Assembly (NCBI GenBank): GCA_964441445.1
Contig: CAYTYO010000027.1
Coordinates: forward strand, 1 to 8,646
Direction: 5' to 3'
Source of the DNA: XYB1-FULL-44-23 sp964441445
GTDB taxonomy: Bacteria; Patescibacteriota; Microgenomatia; CAZETR01; Amesbacteraceae
Length of the DNA stretch: 8,646 bases
Shown piece after piece: positions 1 through 6,031 of the stretch (its first letter is position 1; every line of letters begins with the position of its first letter). The notes beneath the pieces were generated by a model. It ran no database searches. It saw only the letters and a list, made by a program, of their open reading frames with translations, and had not been told where the DNA came from. The translations under genes and the position numbers were made by a program.

Positions 1-852
1 CCTCTTTTTAAGACCGGGATCAAAAAACCTAAAAAAACTTGGCGGGCTTCATAAATTCATGAACTGGCCGCACCCCATCTTAACTGACTCTGGCGGTTTC
101 CAGGTTCAGTCCTTAAGCCGTGAGGGCGTAGATTTATGTCACATAAAAGAGGACGGTGTGGAGTTCCGCTCCCACTTAGATGGCGGCTCTCTGCATTTCC
201 TTTCCCCCGAAACCGNNNNNNNNNNCCCGCCGACGCAACCCGGAAAAGAACCCTTCAGGCTATGGACCGCACCCATCGCTGGTTATTAACCTGTATTCGC
301 ACTTGGAAAGAGTATTCGCCCAAATCAGACCCCTTTCCCCAGGCTTTATTCGGCATAATTCAGGGCGGCGATTTTCCTGATTTGCGCCGCCAAAGTGCGG
401 AATTTGTGATCGCCCAAGACCTTCCCGGTATCGCCATCGGTGGAGCGTCTATTGGGAAAGAAGCGAATGAAACGGCAGAAAACATCGCCATGGTCAGAGA
501 GCTGCTTCCCAAAGACAAACCTCTTTACGCCATGGGCGTAGGTGTTAAACCATCTGACATTACTGCCGTAATTAAGGCCGGTGCGGATATGTTTGACTGT
601 GTTGCCCCTACCCGTCTGGCCCGTTGTGGTCAACTCTATAATCGCGAGACCAAAACAGAGTACATTGATATAAATAAATCCATCTTTACCTTAGATAAAA
701 ATCCCATTGATAATTCCTGCGATTGCTCTACCTGCAAAAACTATACCCGCGCCTATTTGCATCATCTCTTTAAATCCAAAGAGCTCCTCTATTACCGTTT
801 AGCTTCCATCCATAATCTCAAAATAATGCTCAACGCTACCAGGTCTATCTGA
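1..852 (+). CDS. tgt: Queuine/preQ1 tRNA-guanine transglycosylase, 5'-partial and split by an assembly gap
   Basis: Tgt exchanges guanine-34 of GUN-anticodon tRNAs for preQ1, the entry step of queuosine onto tRNA. The gene enters from the left edge (first codon at base 2, LFLRPGSKNL), followed by TDSGGFQ with the general-base Asp. After the N run the frame moves by one and continues with PADATRK, FGIIQGG, IAIGGASIG, MGVG, and MFDCVAPTR with the nucleophile Asp. The zinc site is CDCSTC plus the His of IHNL. The expected FDEC segment, which holds a substrate-binding Asp, is lost in the gap; about 65 bases should lie there. The protein ends MLNATRSI, roughly 20-30 residues before most bacterial Tgt proteins. 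GGA replaces the common GGL of the substrate loop. The stop overlaps the convergent gene by 8 bases. Identification is firm; the short C-terminus is either genuine erosion or a lineage trait. Confidence 0.95.
216..225. other. Assembly gap (10 N) inside tgt
   Basis: Ten Ns join two contig pieces. The tgt reading frame before the gap (codon start at 215) and after it (codon start at 226) differ, and about 22 residues expected between PE(K/T) and PA of Tgt are absent. The true gap is therefore about 65 bases and should be 2 modulo 3. The frame change is an artefact of the fixed-length gap and does not indicate a pseudogene. Confidence 0.95.
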
Positions 853-2017
853 CTTCCCCATTAGCCACCCACGAAGTGGTTCTCTCTCTTTCCATCAACT
901 TTCCCTCATCAATCGTGTATTTACCTCTGTCATAGTGCACTAACCCAATCGGCTTGTCCTCCTTTAAACCCTCTACAATTATGTCCGGCCACCGACCCTC
1001 TTCCTTCCACTTCAACACATTCGCTACCATGTCAAAATGCTGCATCGGAATAGTTTTTCTGTGCCTCCATCGTTTCTCTTTCCACCCCGGTCTATTTTTA
1101 GGATCCATCTCTAATTGAGTTTGTTTGGGATCGTGTTCATACTTCACTAATACTGAAGCCACGGTTAAACCTAATGCCTCCGCTAAAACTATACCGTGAT
1201 ACACTCCCTGTGAATAAAAATCCACTCCGAACTTTCCCCATGCCTTCTGATCGTATCCATCTTCATACTCAAACTTAACTTTTGCAAATAAATCCAGTGG
1301 ATTAACCAATACGCCAGGAGCAACTTCAACCTCTTCATCGAGAACCATTCTAAAACCGATTAATCTATCAAATGCCTCTGTTCTCTGCGGCAGAAGCCCT
1401 GCGTGTTTTTCAACTTTATCCATTTCCAAATCCTGTGACCTTTCAGCTGCCAGCTGATCCAACGGCAATCCCGCCGGATTAACATGTCCCATAATGGTAG
1501 CTACTCCCCGATCAAAAAGCACTATATGCGCTCCTTTGTTTATTTCCGCTAAGAAATCTTCATACGTATATGCCAAATCTTTTTCCGCTTCTTGAGTAAC
1601 TAATACTTTTTTCCCAAATGCTTCTCTTCCTTTTTCAAATGCCAACTGTCTAGTCGGACTATATTCCAATCCTTCCCTTTCAGTAAGTACAAATCGATTT
1701 TCTTCATCTCCTAATACTTCTTTCACTTTCTTTCGCAAACGCTCTAAAAATGCTTCTGATGTACCTGAGTTGTATACCAATGAATATGAACAACCTGCCT
1801 TAAGAGCGTTAACGATTGCACCGACAGCTAATTTTCCTCTCACTGTATCGGAAGCCTCCTCATTATTTAAATCAAAATCAGGAAACCAAACACTCGAGGT
1901 TATACACAGATCTCGCATACTATACTGCTTTGTTTCTCTCAGCTCTTTTTTCCCCACAACCACAGCCTTAGGTCTGTCTTTTTCTCTTCCATAATTATTA
2001 ATTTCATGCTCTGCCAT
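845..2017 (-). CDS. Uncharacterised protein, possible GT-A-like nucleotide-sugar transferase fold
   Basis: I do not recognise a named family. The 390-residue soluble-looking protein has blocks that recall GT-A nucleotide-diphospho-sugar transferase-like proteins: TSSVWFP (41-47), RGKLAVGAI (60-68), SLVYNSGTSEAF (79-90), SPTRQLA (120-126), QEAEKD (142-147), LPLDQLAAERSQD (184-196), IGFR (220-223), KYEHDPKQTQLE (292-303), KEKRWRHRK (313-321). The resemblance is by eye, and a classic DxD metal site is not obvious. Start: the frame is open to an ATG at 2068, but those 17 codons overlap the queA start and its putative promoter. The ATG at 2017 follows a perfect TATAAT and is preferred; 2047 is a third option. 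GC in four sampled 60-base lines is about 40%, against about 53% in four lines of queA, suggesting later acquisition. It is convergent with tgt (8-base overlap) and divergent from queA. The coding call is strong; the function is tentative. Confidence 0.8.
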   Translation of the reverse strand: MAEHEINNYGREKDRPKAVVVGKKELRETKQYSMRDLCITSSVWFPDFDLNNEEASDTVRGKLAVGAIVNALKAGCSYSLVYNSGTSEAFLERLRKKVKEVLGDEENRFVLTEREGLEYSPTRQLAFEKGREAFGKKVLVTQEAEKDLAYTYEDFLAEINKGAHIVLFDRGVATIMGHVNPAGLPLDQLAAERSQDLEMDKVEKHAGLLPQRTEAFDRLIGFRMVLDEEVEVAPGVLVNPLDLFAKVKFEYEDGYDQKAWGKFGVDFYSQGVYHGIVLAEALGLTVASVLVKYEHDPKQTQLEMDPKNRPGWKEKRWRHRKTIPMQHFDMVANVLKWKEEGRWPDIIVEGLKEDKPIGLVHYDRGKYTIDEGKLMERERTTSWVANGEVR

Positions 2018-2026
2018 ATACCAATA

Positions 2027-2032
2027 ATTATA
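2027..2032 (-). promoter_or_regulatory. -10 element (TATAAT) of the unknown 390-residue gene
   Basis: On the minus strand a perfect TATAAT ends 9 bases before the ATG at 2017, so transcription would start at or just before the start codon. No convincing -35 was found. No Shine-Dalgarno lies between box and ATG (spacer TATTGGTAT-like). This supports the 2017 start and a leaderless or nearly leaderless message. Confidence 0.45.
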
Positions 2033-2054
2033 ACATTCGGAAGCCATTATCTTG

Positions 2055-2060
2055 TAAAAT
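2055..2060 (+). promoter_or_regulatory. -10-like element (TAAAAT) of queA
   Basis: TAAAAT ends 6 bases before the queA ATG at 2067, exactly where a -10 box would place the transcript start on the A of ATG. It lies within TTGTAAAATA, a 10-mer repeated upstream of folD. No good -35 and no Shine-Dalgarno are visible (spacer AGGCTC gives at best AGG). Confidence 0.4.
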
Positions 2061-2066
2061 AGGCTC

Positions 2067-3062
2067 ATGTCAGCCTGGAATTATGACTATCAACTTCCGG
2101 CCAATCTGATTGCCCAAATCCCGGCCTCACCTCGTGACTCGTCCCGTTTGTTAGTTATAAACCGACACACCGGCCTCACCTCTGATCATGTATTCAAAGA
2201 CCTACCCAAGCTGCTAAGACCGTCCGATGTCCTGGTTTTTAATGACACCGCCGTTTTCCCGGCCCGATTACACGGGCTCAAATCAACCGGCGGAAAAGTA
2301 GAGGTTTTATTACTCAGAAACATCAAAAAAGATCTGTGGGAAGTCATTTCTCACCCTGGTATAAAACCCGGCCAAATTCTTTACTTTACCTCAAAAGTCA
2401 CCGCCCAAGTGATTGACCGCAATCAGATCCGTTTTTCGCATCTTAAGTCAGTTGCCCAAATCGGCACCACCCCACTTCCCCCTTATATTCACTCCTCTTC
2501 CCCGGAGAATCTCCTTCGTCGCCAATACCAAACAGTTTATGCCCAGTCGTCAGGCTCAGCCGCCGCTCCTACGGCTGGCCTCCATTTTACTCATCGGCTC
2601 TTAAAAAGACTTACCCAAACTGGCATCCAAATGGAATATCTCACCCTCCATGTCGGCCTCGGCACCTTTAGGCCTCCCACAGCCGATCAAATAGCCTCCG
2701 GCAAGCTGCATTCCGAATGGTTTACCCTGTCCGAGGCCACCGCCAAACGCCTAAATGAAGCTAAATCAGCTGGCCGACGGATTATTGCGGTCGGAACCAC
2801 GACCACCCGGGTCCTGGAAACCTGTACCGACACTAAAGACCGTCTCCGTCCCCGTTCGGGCCAGACCGACATCTTCATTAAACCTCCGTATAAATTTCGC
2901 TTTGTCGATGGCCTGATTACCAATTTCCATCTCCCAAAAAGCAGTCTTCTCATGCTTGTTTCGGCTTTCTCCTCTCCTGAAACAATAAAAGGCGCCTACG
3001 AAGAAGCGGTACACAAACACTACCGATTTTTTTCCTTCGGAGACGCCTCACTTATTAGCTAA
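2067..3062 (+). CDS. queA: S-adenosylmethionine:tRNA ribosyltransferase-isomerase
   Basis: QueA transfers and isomerises the ribosyl group of SAM onto preQ1-34 in tRNA, giving epoxyqueuosine, the step after Tgt. The 331-residue protein is close to the usual length of about 340. Family motifs run in order: YDYQLPANLIAQIPASPRDSSRLL (6-29, conserved N-terminus), DVLVFNDTAVFPARLHG (54-70), GGKVEVLLL (75-83), GSAAAPTAGLHFT (163-175), LHVGLGTFRP (194-203), LHSEWF (214-219, with LHSE where MHSE is usual), AVGTTTTRVLE (241-251), TNFHLPKSSLLMLVSAF (285-301), YRFFSFGDA (319-327). KPPY replaces the common PGY at 272-275. The ATG at 2067 matches the conserved N-terminus. The start lies head-to-head with the unknown gene at 845-2017, and the stop overlaps the convergent small gene by 8 bases. 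The pairing with tgt nearby fits the pathway. Confidence 0.97.
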   Translation: MSAWNYDYQLPANLIAQIPASPRDSSRLLVINRHTGLTSDHVFKDLPKLLRPSDVLVFNDTAVFPARLHGLKSTGGKVEVLLLRNIKKDLWEVISHPGIKPGQILYFTSKVTAQVIDRNQIRFSHLKSVAQIGTTPLPPYIHSSSPENLLRRQYQTVYAQSSGSAAAPTAGLHFTHRLLKRLTQTGIQMEYLTLHVGLGTFRPPTADQIASGKLHSEWFTLSEATAKRLNEAKSAGRRIIAVGTTTTRVLETCTDTKDRLRPRSGQTDIFIKPPYKFRFVDGLITNFHLPKSSLLMLVSAFSSPETIKGAYEEAVHKHYRFFSFGDASLIS

Positions 3063-3294
3063 ACCACTTCCCAATTTTCTGACCGAGTTTCGCCATTAAT
3101 CCACTGGCTTCTTTACCGGCCTGCTGAACTCTTGGATCAGCCTTGGCTTTCCTTATTACAGCTTTTGCTTCTCTTCTCACTCTTGTTCGGACTTTCTTAT
3201 TTGAAGCCAAAGCCGCTACCCCGGCAGCTGCAGCCACTGCTGTTGCCCCTAATAAAACTTTTCCTGCGTTTGATTTTCTTTTTTTAGTCTTCAT
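3055..3294 (-). CDS. Small Ala-rich basic protein, YtxH-like architecture
   Basis: This 79-residue protein starts with a basic stretch (MKTKKRKSNAGK). A hydrophobic Ala/Val/Gly segment follows (about 13-30, VLLGATAVAAAAGVAALA), then a basic, probably helical tail rich in Lys, Arg and Ala, ending GQKIGKWFS. The layout resembles YtxH-type proteins (N-terminal glycine/alanine-rich hydrophobic segment plus charged helix), but the match is by architecture only. The ATG lies 11 bases inside the preceding gene, typical of translational coupling, with A/G-rich sequence upstream. The stop TAA shares the palindrome TTAGCTAA with the stop of queA. Localisation would be membrane-associated. No catalytic residue is evident. 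Confidence 0.7.
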   Translation of the reverse strand: MKTKKRKSNAGKVLLGATAVAAAAGVAALASNKKVRTRVRREAKAVIRKAKADPRVQQAGKEASGLMAKLGQKIGKWFS

Positions 3295-3547
3295 TTCTTT
3301 TTTTTCTTTCCCCCCCTTTCCCGTTTGCTACTTTGTCAACTAACTTACCCACTAAAGCAGATACTACTAATTTCAGGTTTTCTTTGACTGATACTACATC
3401 GGTCACCGCATCTACAGTGTTCCCGGTAATCACCTGCACATCTACCAAAATCTTTCGCACCTGAATGGTAATTACTACGGCGCAAAAAACCAATATCAAA
3501 AATCCAAATCCTAGGCTTAAGTAAAAAAAGTCAGTGGTGGAAATCAT
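3284..3547 (-). CDS. Small membrane-anchored protein, DUF948/YtxG-like architecture
   Basis: The 87-residue protein has one strong N-terminal membrane segment (about 7-28, FFYLSLGFGFLILVFCAVVITI). After it comes an amphipathic Val/Leu/Asp region (30-72) and a Gly/Lys-rich tail. This is the architecture of DUF948 (YtxG) proteins, with the bulk expected on the cytoplasmic side. It overlaps the following YtxH-like gene by 11 bases, so the two are almost certainly co-translated, as are ytxG and ytxH in Bacillus subtilis. Upstream, TATAAA and a GAGG sequence precede the ATG, so a promoter of its own is possible although rseP lies only 55 bases before it. The tail is encoded by G7 and A8 tracts, which could be slippage sites. 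The family label is tentative. Confidence 0.7.
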   Translation of the reverse strand: MISTTDFFYLSLGFGFLILVFCAVVITIQVRKILVDVQVITGNTVDAVTDVVSVKENLKLVVSALVGKLVDKVANGKGGERKKRNED

Positions 3548-3555
3548 CTACCTCA

Positions 3556-3561
3556 TTTATA
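3556..3561 (-). promoter_or_regulatory. -10-like element (TATAAA) of the YtxG-like gene
   Basis: On the minus strand TGTATAAA is followed by TGAGGTAG and then the ATG at 3547. The hexamer lies 8 bases from the start codon and directly follows TG. A weak TTGCAG lies 18 bases upstream. The GAGG could serve as Shine-Dalgarno for transcripts reading through from rseP. Confidence 0.35.
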
Positions 3562-3602
3562 CACTAACTCCACTCCCGCCTGCAACTATCCGTTTTGTGG
3601 AT

Positions 3603-4766
3603 TTATTTTCCGAACAACTTGGCAATAGGTGAAAACACTCCCAACCTCCACACATCCTGTAGAGAAACTAATACCATCAGGCTAAGTAAAAACGCCATTC
3701 CGATCGAGTTCACCTTTTGTTCCGTCTCCGGCTTAATCCGCCGTTTCAGTAAGTATTCCAGCCAGATAAATAACATCCGGCCTCCGTCTAATGCCGGTAT
3801 CGGCAACACGTTGAATACTGCCAAGTTTACTGACAGCACCGCAACTAACTCCAAAAGCGGCAACCACCCTTCACCGGCAACTATCCCCGTCAGTTGATAT
3901 ATGCCGACAGGCCCCGATACTCCCTGTGGAGCCTGACCGGCCACCAGGCTTTTGCCAATCGAGCGCAACCCGTCAACCACCCGGCCAATCCACACACCGG
4001 CACTTTGCACTCCCTGCCGAACAATAGCTCCAAAACATCCCGGCGAAAAAACCGCACACTTGTTCATTTCCAGATACGGATAATCGGAAATTGTGACACC
4101 TAATGATCCCTGACCTTCGGGTGGGTTAACTCTCGGGATCGCATTGACAACATTTTTTTCCACATTTCCTTCGGCAATCCCCTCAAACAATATCGTTACC
4201 GGACCCCGTTCTACGGTTAAATTTACCCCCACACCAGCCCATGATTTAACCAAATTGCCAAACTCCTCCGTCCCAAAAATGTCCTTTCCTTCTACCTGCA
4301 CTATCCTGTCATTAGCTCTAATTCCCACCGTTTCTGCTGGTGACCCAGAAGCTACTTCTACCACAGTTACTTTAGTCACGGCTTTGGTCGGCACCCCGGC
4401 AACTCCGTACAATATTGCAAAACCAACCAGCGCTAAAACCATGTTCATTACCACTCCGGCAAAAATCACCACCAGCCTCTGTTTCTTTCCCCTGCTCCAA
4501 AAATCTCGACCGAAATCTTTGTCCTCTTTTTTAGAATCCACCTTAGATTCCTCCCCCAACAACCGCACGAAACCACCAAACAACAGTGGATAAACCGAAT
4601 ACTGTGTTTCCCCTCGCCTGATCTTCAATAACGGTTTTGTATAAGGCAGGCCAAAGGCAAATTCTTCCACCTTAATTCCAAAGGCCTTAGCAGCGAGGAA
4701 ATGACCTAGCTCGTGCACCAGCACCAAAATTGATAGTACCAGAAAAAAAGTTAACCACGTCGGCAT
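3603..4766 (-). CDS. rseP: RIP metalloprotease, site-2 protease family M50 (RseP-like)
   Basis: An intramembrane zinc protease that cleaves single-pass membrane proteins, classically anti-sigma factors. The 387-residue protein has the HExxH zinc motif HELGH at 18-22 in the first membrane segment (about 4-24). GGFVRLLGEE (64-73) matches the conserved membrane-reentrant region. A second membrane helix spans 98-122 and one PDZ domain about 128-190 (SPAETVGIRANDRI). GPVGI is at 285-289, a third helix at 301-322 leads into NVLPIPALDGG with the zinc-binding Asp327, and a last helix is at 353-375. E. coli RseP is about 450 residues with two PDZ domains; the single-PDZ form here is common in other bacteria. 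The gene starts 13 bases after the frr stop, in the same operon. No anti-sigma gene is in the window, so its substrate is unknown. Confidence 0.95.
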   Translation of the reverse strand: MPTWLTFFLVLSILVLVHELGHFLAAKAFGIKVEEFAFGLPYTKPLLKIRRGETQYSVYPLLFGGFVRLLGEESKVDSKKEDKDFGRDFWSRGKKQRLVVIFAGVVMNMVLALVGFAILYGVAGVPTKAVTKVTVVEVASGSPAETVGIRANDRIVQVEGKDIFGTEEFGNLVKSWAGVGVNLTVERGPVTILFEGIAEGNVEKNVVNAIPRVNPPEGQGSLGVTISDYPYLEMNKCAVFSPGCFGAIVRQGVQSAGVWIGRVVDGLRSIGKSLVAGQAPQGVSGPVGIYQLTGIVAGEGWLPLLELVAVLSVNLAVFNVLPIPALDGGRMLFIWLEYLLKRRIKPETEQKVNSIGMAFLLSLMVLVSLQDVWRLGVFSPIAKLFGK

Positions 4767-4779
4767 CCCGTCAAGTGTA

Positions 4780-5334
4780 TCAGATTTTCAGCAATTCTGC
4801 TTCTTTATTTTTTCCAATCTCTTCAATCTCACCCATTAATTTATCGGTTAATTTCTGTAGTTCATCTTCCCATCTCTTTCTGTCATCTTCATTTACTCCG
4901 CCTTCTTCTGCTTCCCGTTTCACTTCAGCCATCTTGTCATGCCGTATCTGGCGGATTTTTACTCGCCCTTCTTCTAATTTCCGATGTAGCATCTTTACAT
5001 ATTCCAATCTCCGCTCTTCCGTCAGCATTGGCACCGCAATCCGAATTACCGAATTATCAATTACCGGAGTTAACCCAACATTAGCTCCAACAATGTCCCT
5101 GCGGATATCTCCGATAATCGACTGATCGTACGGAGATATAACCAAACTCTGCGGATCCGGTACTGTCACCTGGGCCAACTCCACTATCCGCATTTGTGTA
5201 GTACCGCCATACGCATTAATAACAATATTTTCCACCAATGCTGGCGTCGCCCTCCCAGTTCTAACTGTCGCCACATCCGCCCTCACAAACTCCAATACCT
5301 TCTGCATCTTTACTGACACGTCACCCAAATCCAT
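4780..5334 (-). CDS. frr: Ribosome recycling factor
   Basis: RRF splits post-termination ribosomes together with EF-G in the cytoplasm. The 184 residues equal the normal length of about 185. Visible motifs are VRTGRATPALVENIVINAYG (24-43), domain II with QVTVPDPQSLVISPYD (55-70), and GLTPVIDNSVIRIAVPMLTEERR (87-109). The long C-terminal helices contain VKIRQIRHDKM (125-135), whose Arg131 corresponds to the functionally important Arg132 of E. coli, and end EAELLKI. The start ATG is preceded by GTGGGAT, a modest Shine-Dalgarno. It lies 29 bases after the 68-residue gene and 13 bases before rseP. The cluster order rpsB-tsf-x-frr-rseP retains the common rpsB-tsf-pyrH-frr arrangement except that pyrH is missing. 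Confidence 0.97.
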   Translation of the reverse strand: MDLGDVSVKMQKVLEFVRADVATVRTGRATPALVENIVINAYGGTTQMRIVELAQVTVPDPQSLVISPYDQSIIGDIRRDIVGANVGLTPVIDNSVIRIAVPMLTEERRLEYVKMLHRKLEEGRVKIRQIRHDKMAEVKREAEEGGVNEDDRKRWEDELQKLTDKLMGEIEEIGKNKEAELLKI

Positions 5335-5363
5335 ATCCCACTAATGATACCACACCACGAATC

Positions 5364-5570
5364 TCACCTCTCTTTACCTTTAGCCGCACTTCCTGTCTGA
5401 CTTTGACCTGGATCAGACTCAGAACTGCCTCCTTGGCTACCCTCACGAGCGTTTATAGCCTGAGCAGTCAATTCAGCAGCTCTATCATAATCCCCTCGGT
5501 CCCTTGCCTTCTTAATTTCTTCCCAAATCTGCGCTATAGGTCTTGATGACGAACCGGGCTGACTACTCAT
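5364..5570 (-). CDS. Small hydrophilic hypothetical protein between tsf and frr
   Basis: Not recognised. The 68 residues have low-complexity Ser/Gly/Gln ends (MSSQPGSSSRP and GSQGGSSESDPGQSQTGSAAKG) around a short charged helix (13-43). The core ARDRGDYDRAAELTAQAINAR resembles one TPR-like helical hairpin. No membrane segment or signal peptide is present. The start is 8 bases after the tsf stop, and TAAGGGAC, overlapping the tsf stop, supplies a short-spaced Shine-Dalgarno, so it is translated with the operon. It occupies the place where pyrH (UMP kinase) usually lies but shares nothing visible with it. Its position suggests a translation- or ribosome-linked role, which is only inference. Confidence 0.65.
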   Translation of the reverse strand: MSSQPGSSSRPIAQIWEEIKKARDRGDYDRAAELTAQAINAREGSQGGSSESDPGQSQTGSAAKGKER

Positions 5571-5578
5571 GTCCCTTA

Positions 5579-6031
5579 TTATACACCTACGATCTTAAAA
5601 TCAGTAACCTGGATATTCTCGCCCAGTTTACCGATTACTTCTTTAATTAACACCTCAATCGTTTTTGACGCATCCCGCACATATTCCTGCCCCAATAATT
5701 CCTCTACGTTGGCAGGAGAACTTGCACAAACATGCAAAGCCAATTCCTTACCCAACTTTTGAAAGTCGTCCGTTTTGGCCACAAAATCGGTTTCACAAGC
5801 CAAAGCCAGTAAAGCTGCCACTCTGCCTGTATGATGTACATATGCAAATACCATCCCCGCTTTCACCTGTCGGTCGGATTTTTTAGCCGCTTTATCAATC
5901 CCCCGTTTACGAAGTAGTTCCATCGCTGCCTTTTGATCCCCTTTAGTGTCCTCCAAAGCCTGACGGCAATCGGCAATCCCCGCGCCGGTTACTTCCCTTA
6001 GTTTTTTGATCTCCTCAACTCCGATCTTCAC
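5579..6031 (-). CDS. tsf: Elongation factor Ts, short form
   Basis: EF-Ts is the guanine nucleotide exchange factor of EF-Tu. The N-terminal UBA-like domain is clear (VEEIKKLREVTGAGIADCRQAL, 5-26, then KGD and LRKRG). The core subdomain has GMVFAYVHHTGRVAALLALACETDFVA (59-85), with the Asp-Phe of TDFVA that enters the EF-Tu magnesium site. The C-terminus is IGKLGENIQVTDFKI. At 150 residues it is about half of the E. coli protein (283) and shorter than the Thermus form (196): the second core subdomain and dimerisation module are missing. The start is GTG, sharing GTGA with the rpsB TGA stop. AAGGAGGG stands a few bases upstream, so coupling and strong initiation are both likely. Confidence 0.96.
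   Translation of the reverse strand: MKIGVEEIKKLREVTGAGIADCRQALEDTKGDQKAAMELLRKRGIDKAAKKSDRQVKAGMVFAYVHHTGRVAALLALACETDFVAKTDDFQKLGKELALHVCASSPANVEELLGQEYVRDASKTIEVLIKEVIGKLGENIQVTDFKIVGV

Noticed and set aside
59..289. Two overlapping short ORFs at the left end suggesting a frameshifted tgt pseudogene
   Set aside because: The frame change falls exactly at the N gap, and both halves match Tgt; it is an assembly artefact.
4144..4593. Plus-strand ORF of 149 codons rich in Thr/Ser/Pro
   Set aside because: It lies entirely antisense to rseP, which has all catalytic motifs; the composition is that of a shadow frame.
5364..5570. Remnant of pyrH
   Set aside because: The encoded Ser/Gly-rich sequence shows no amino-acid kinase motif and has an intact start and stop, so it is not a decayed UMP kinase.
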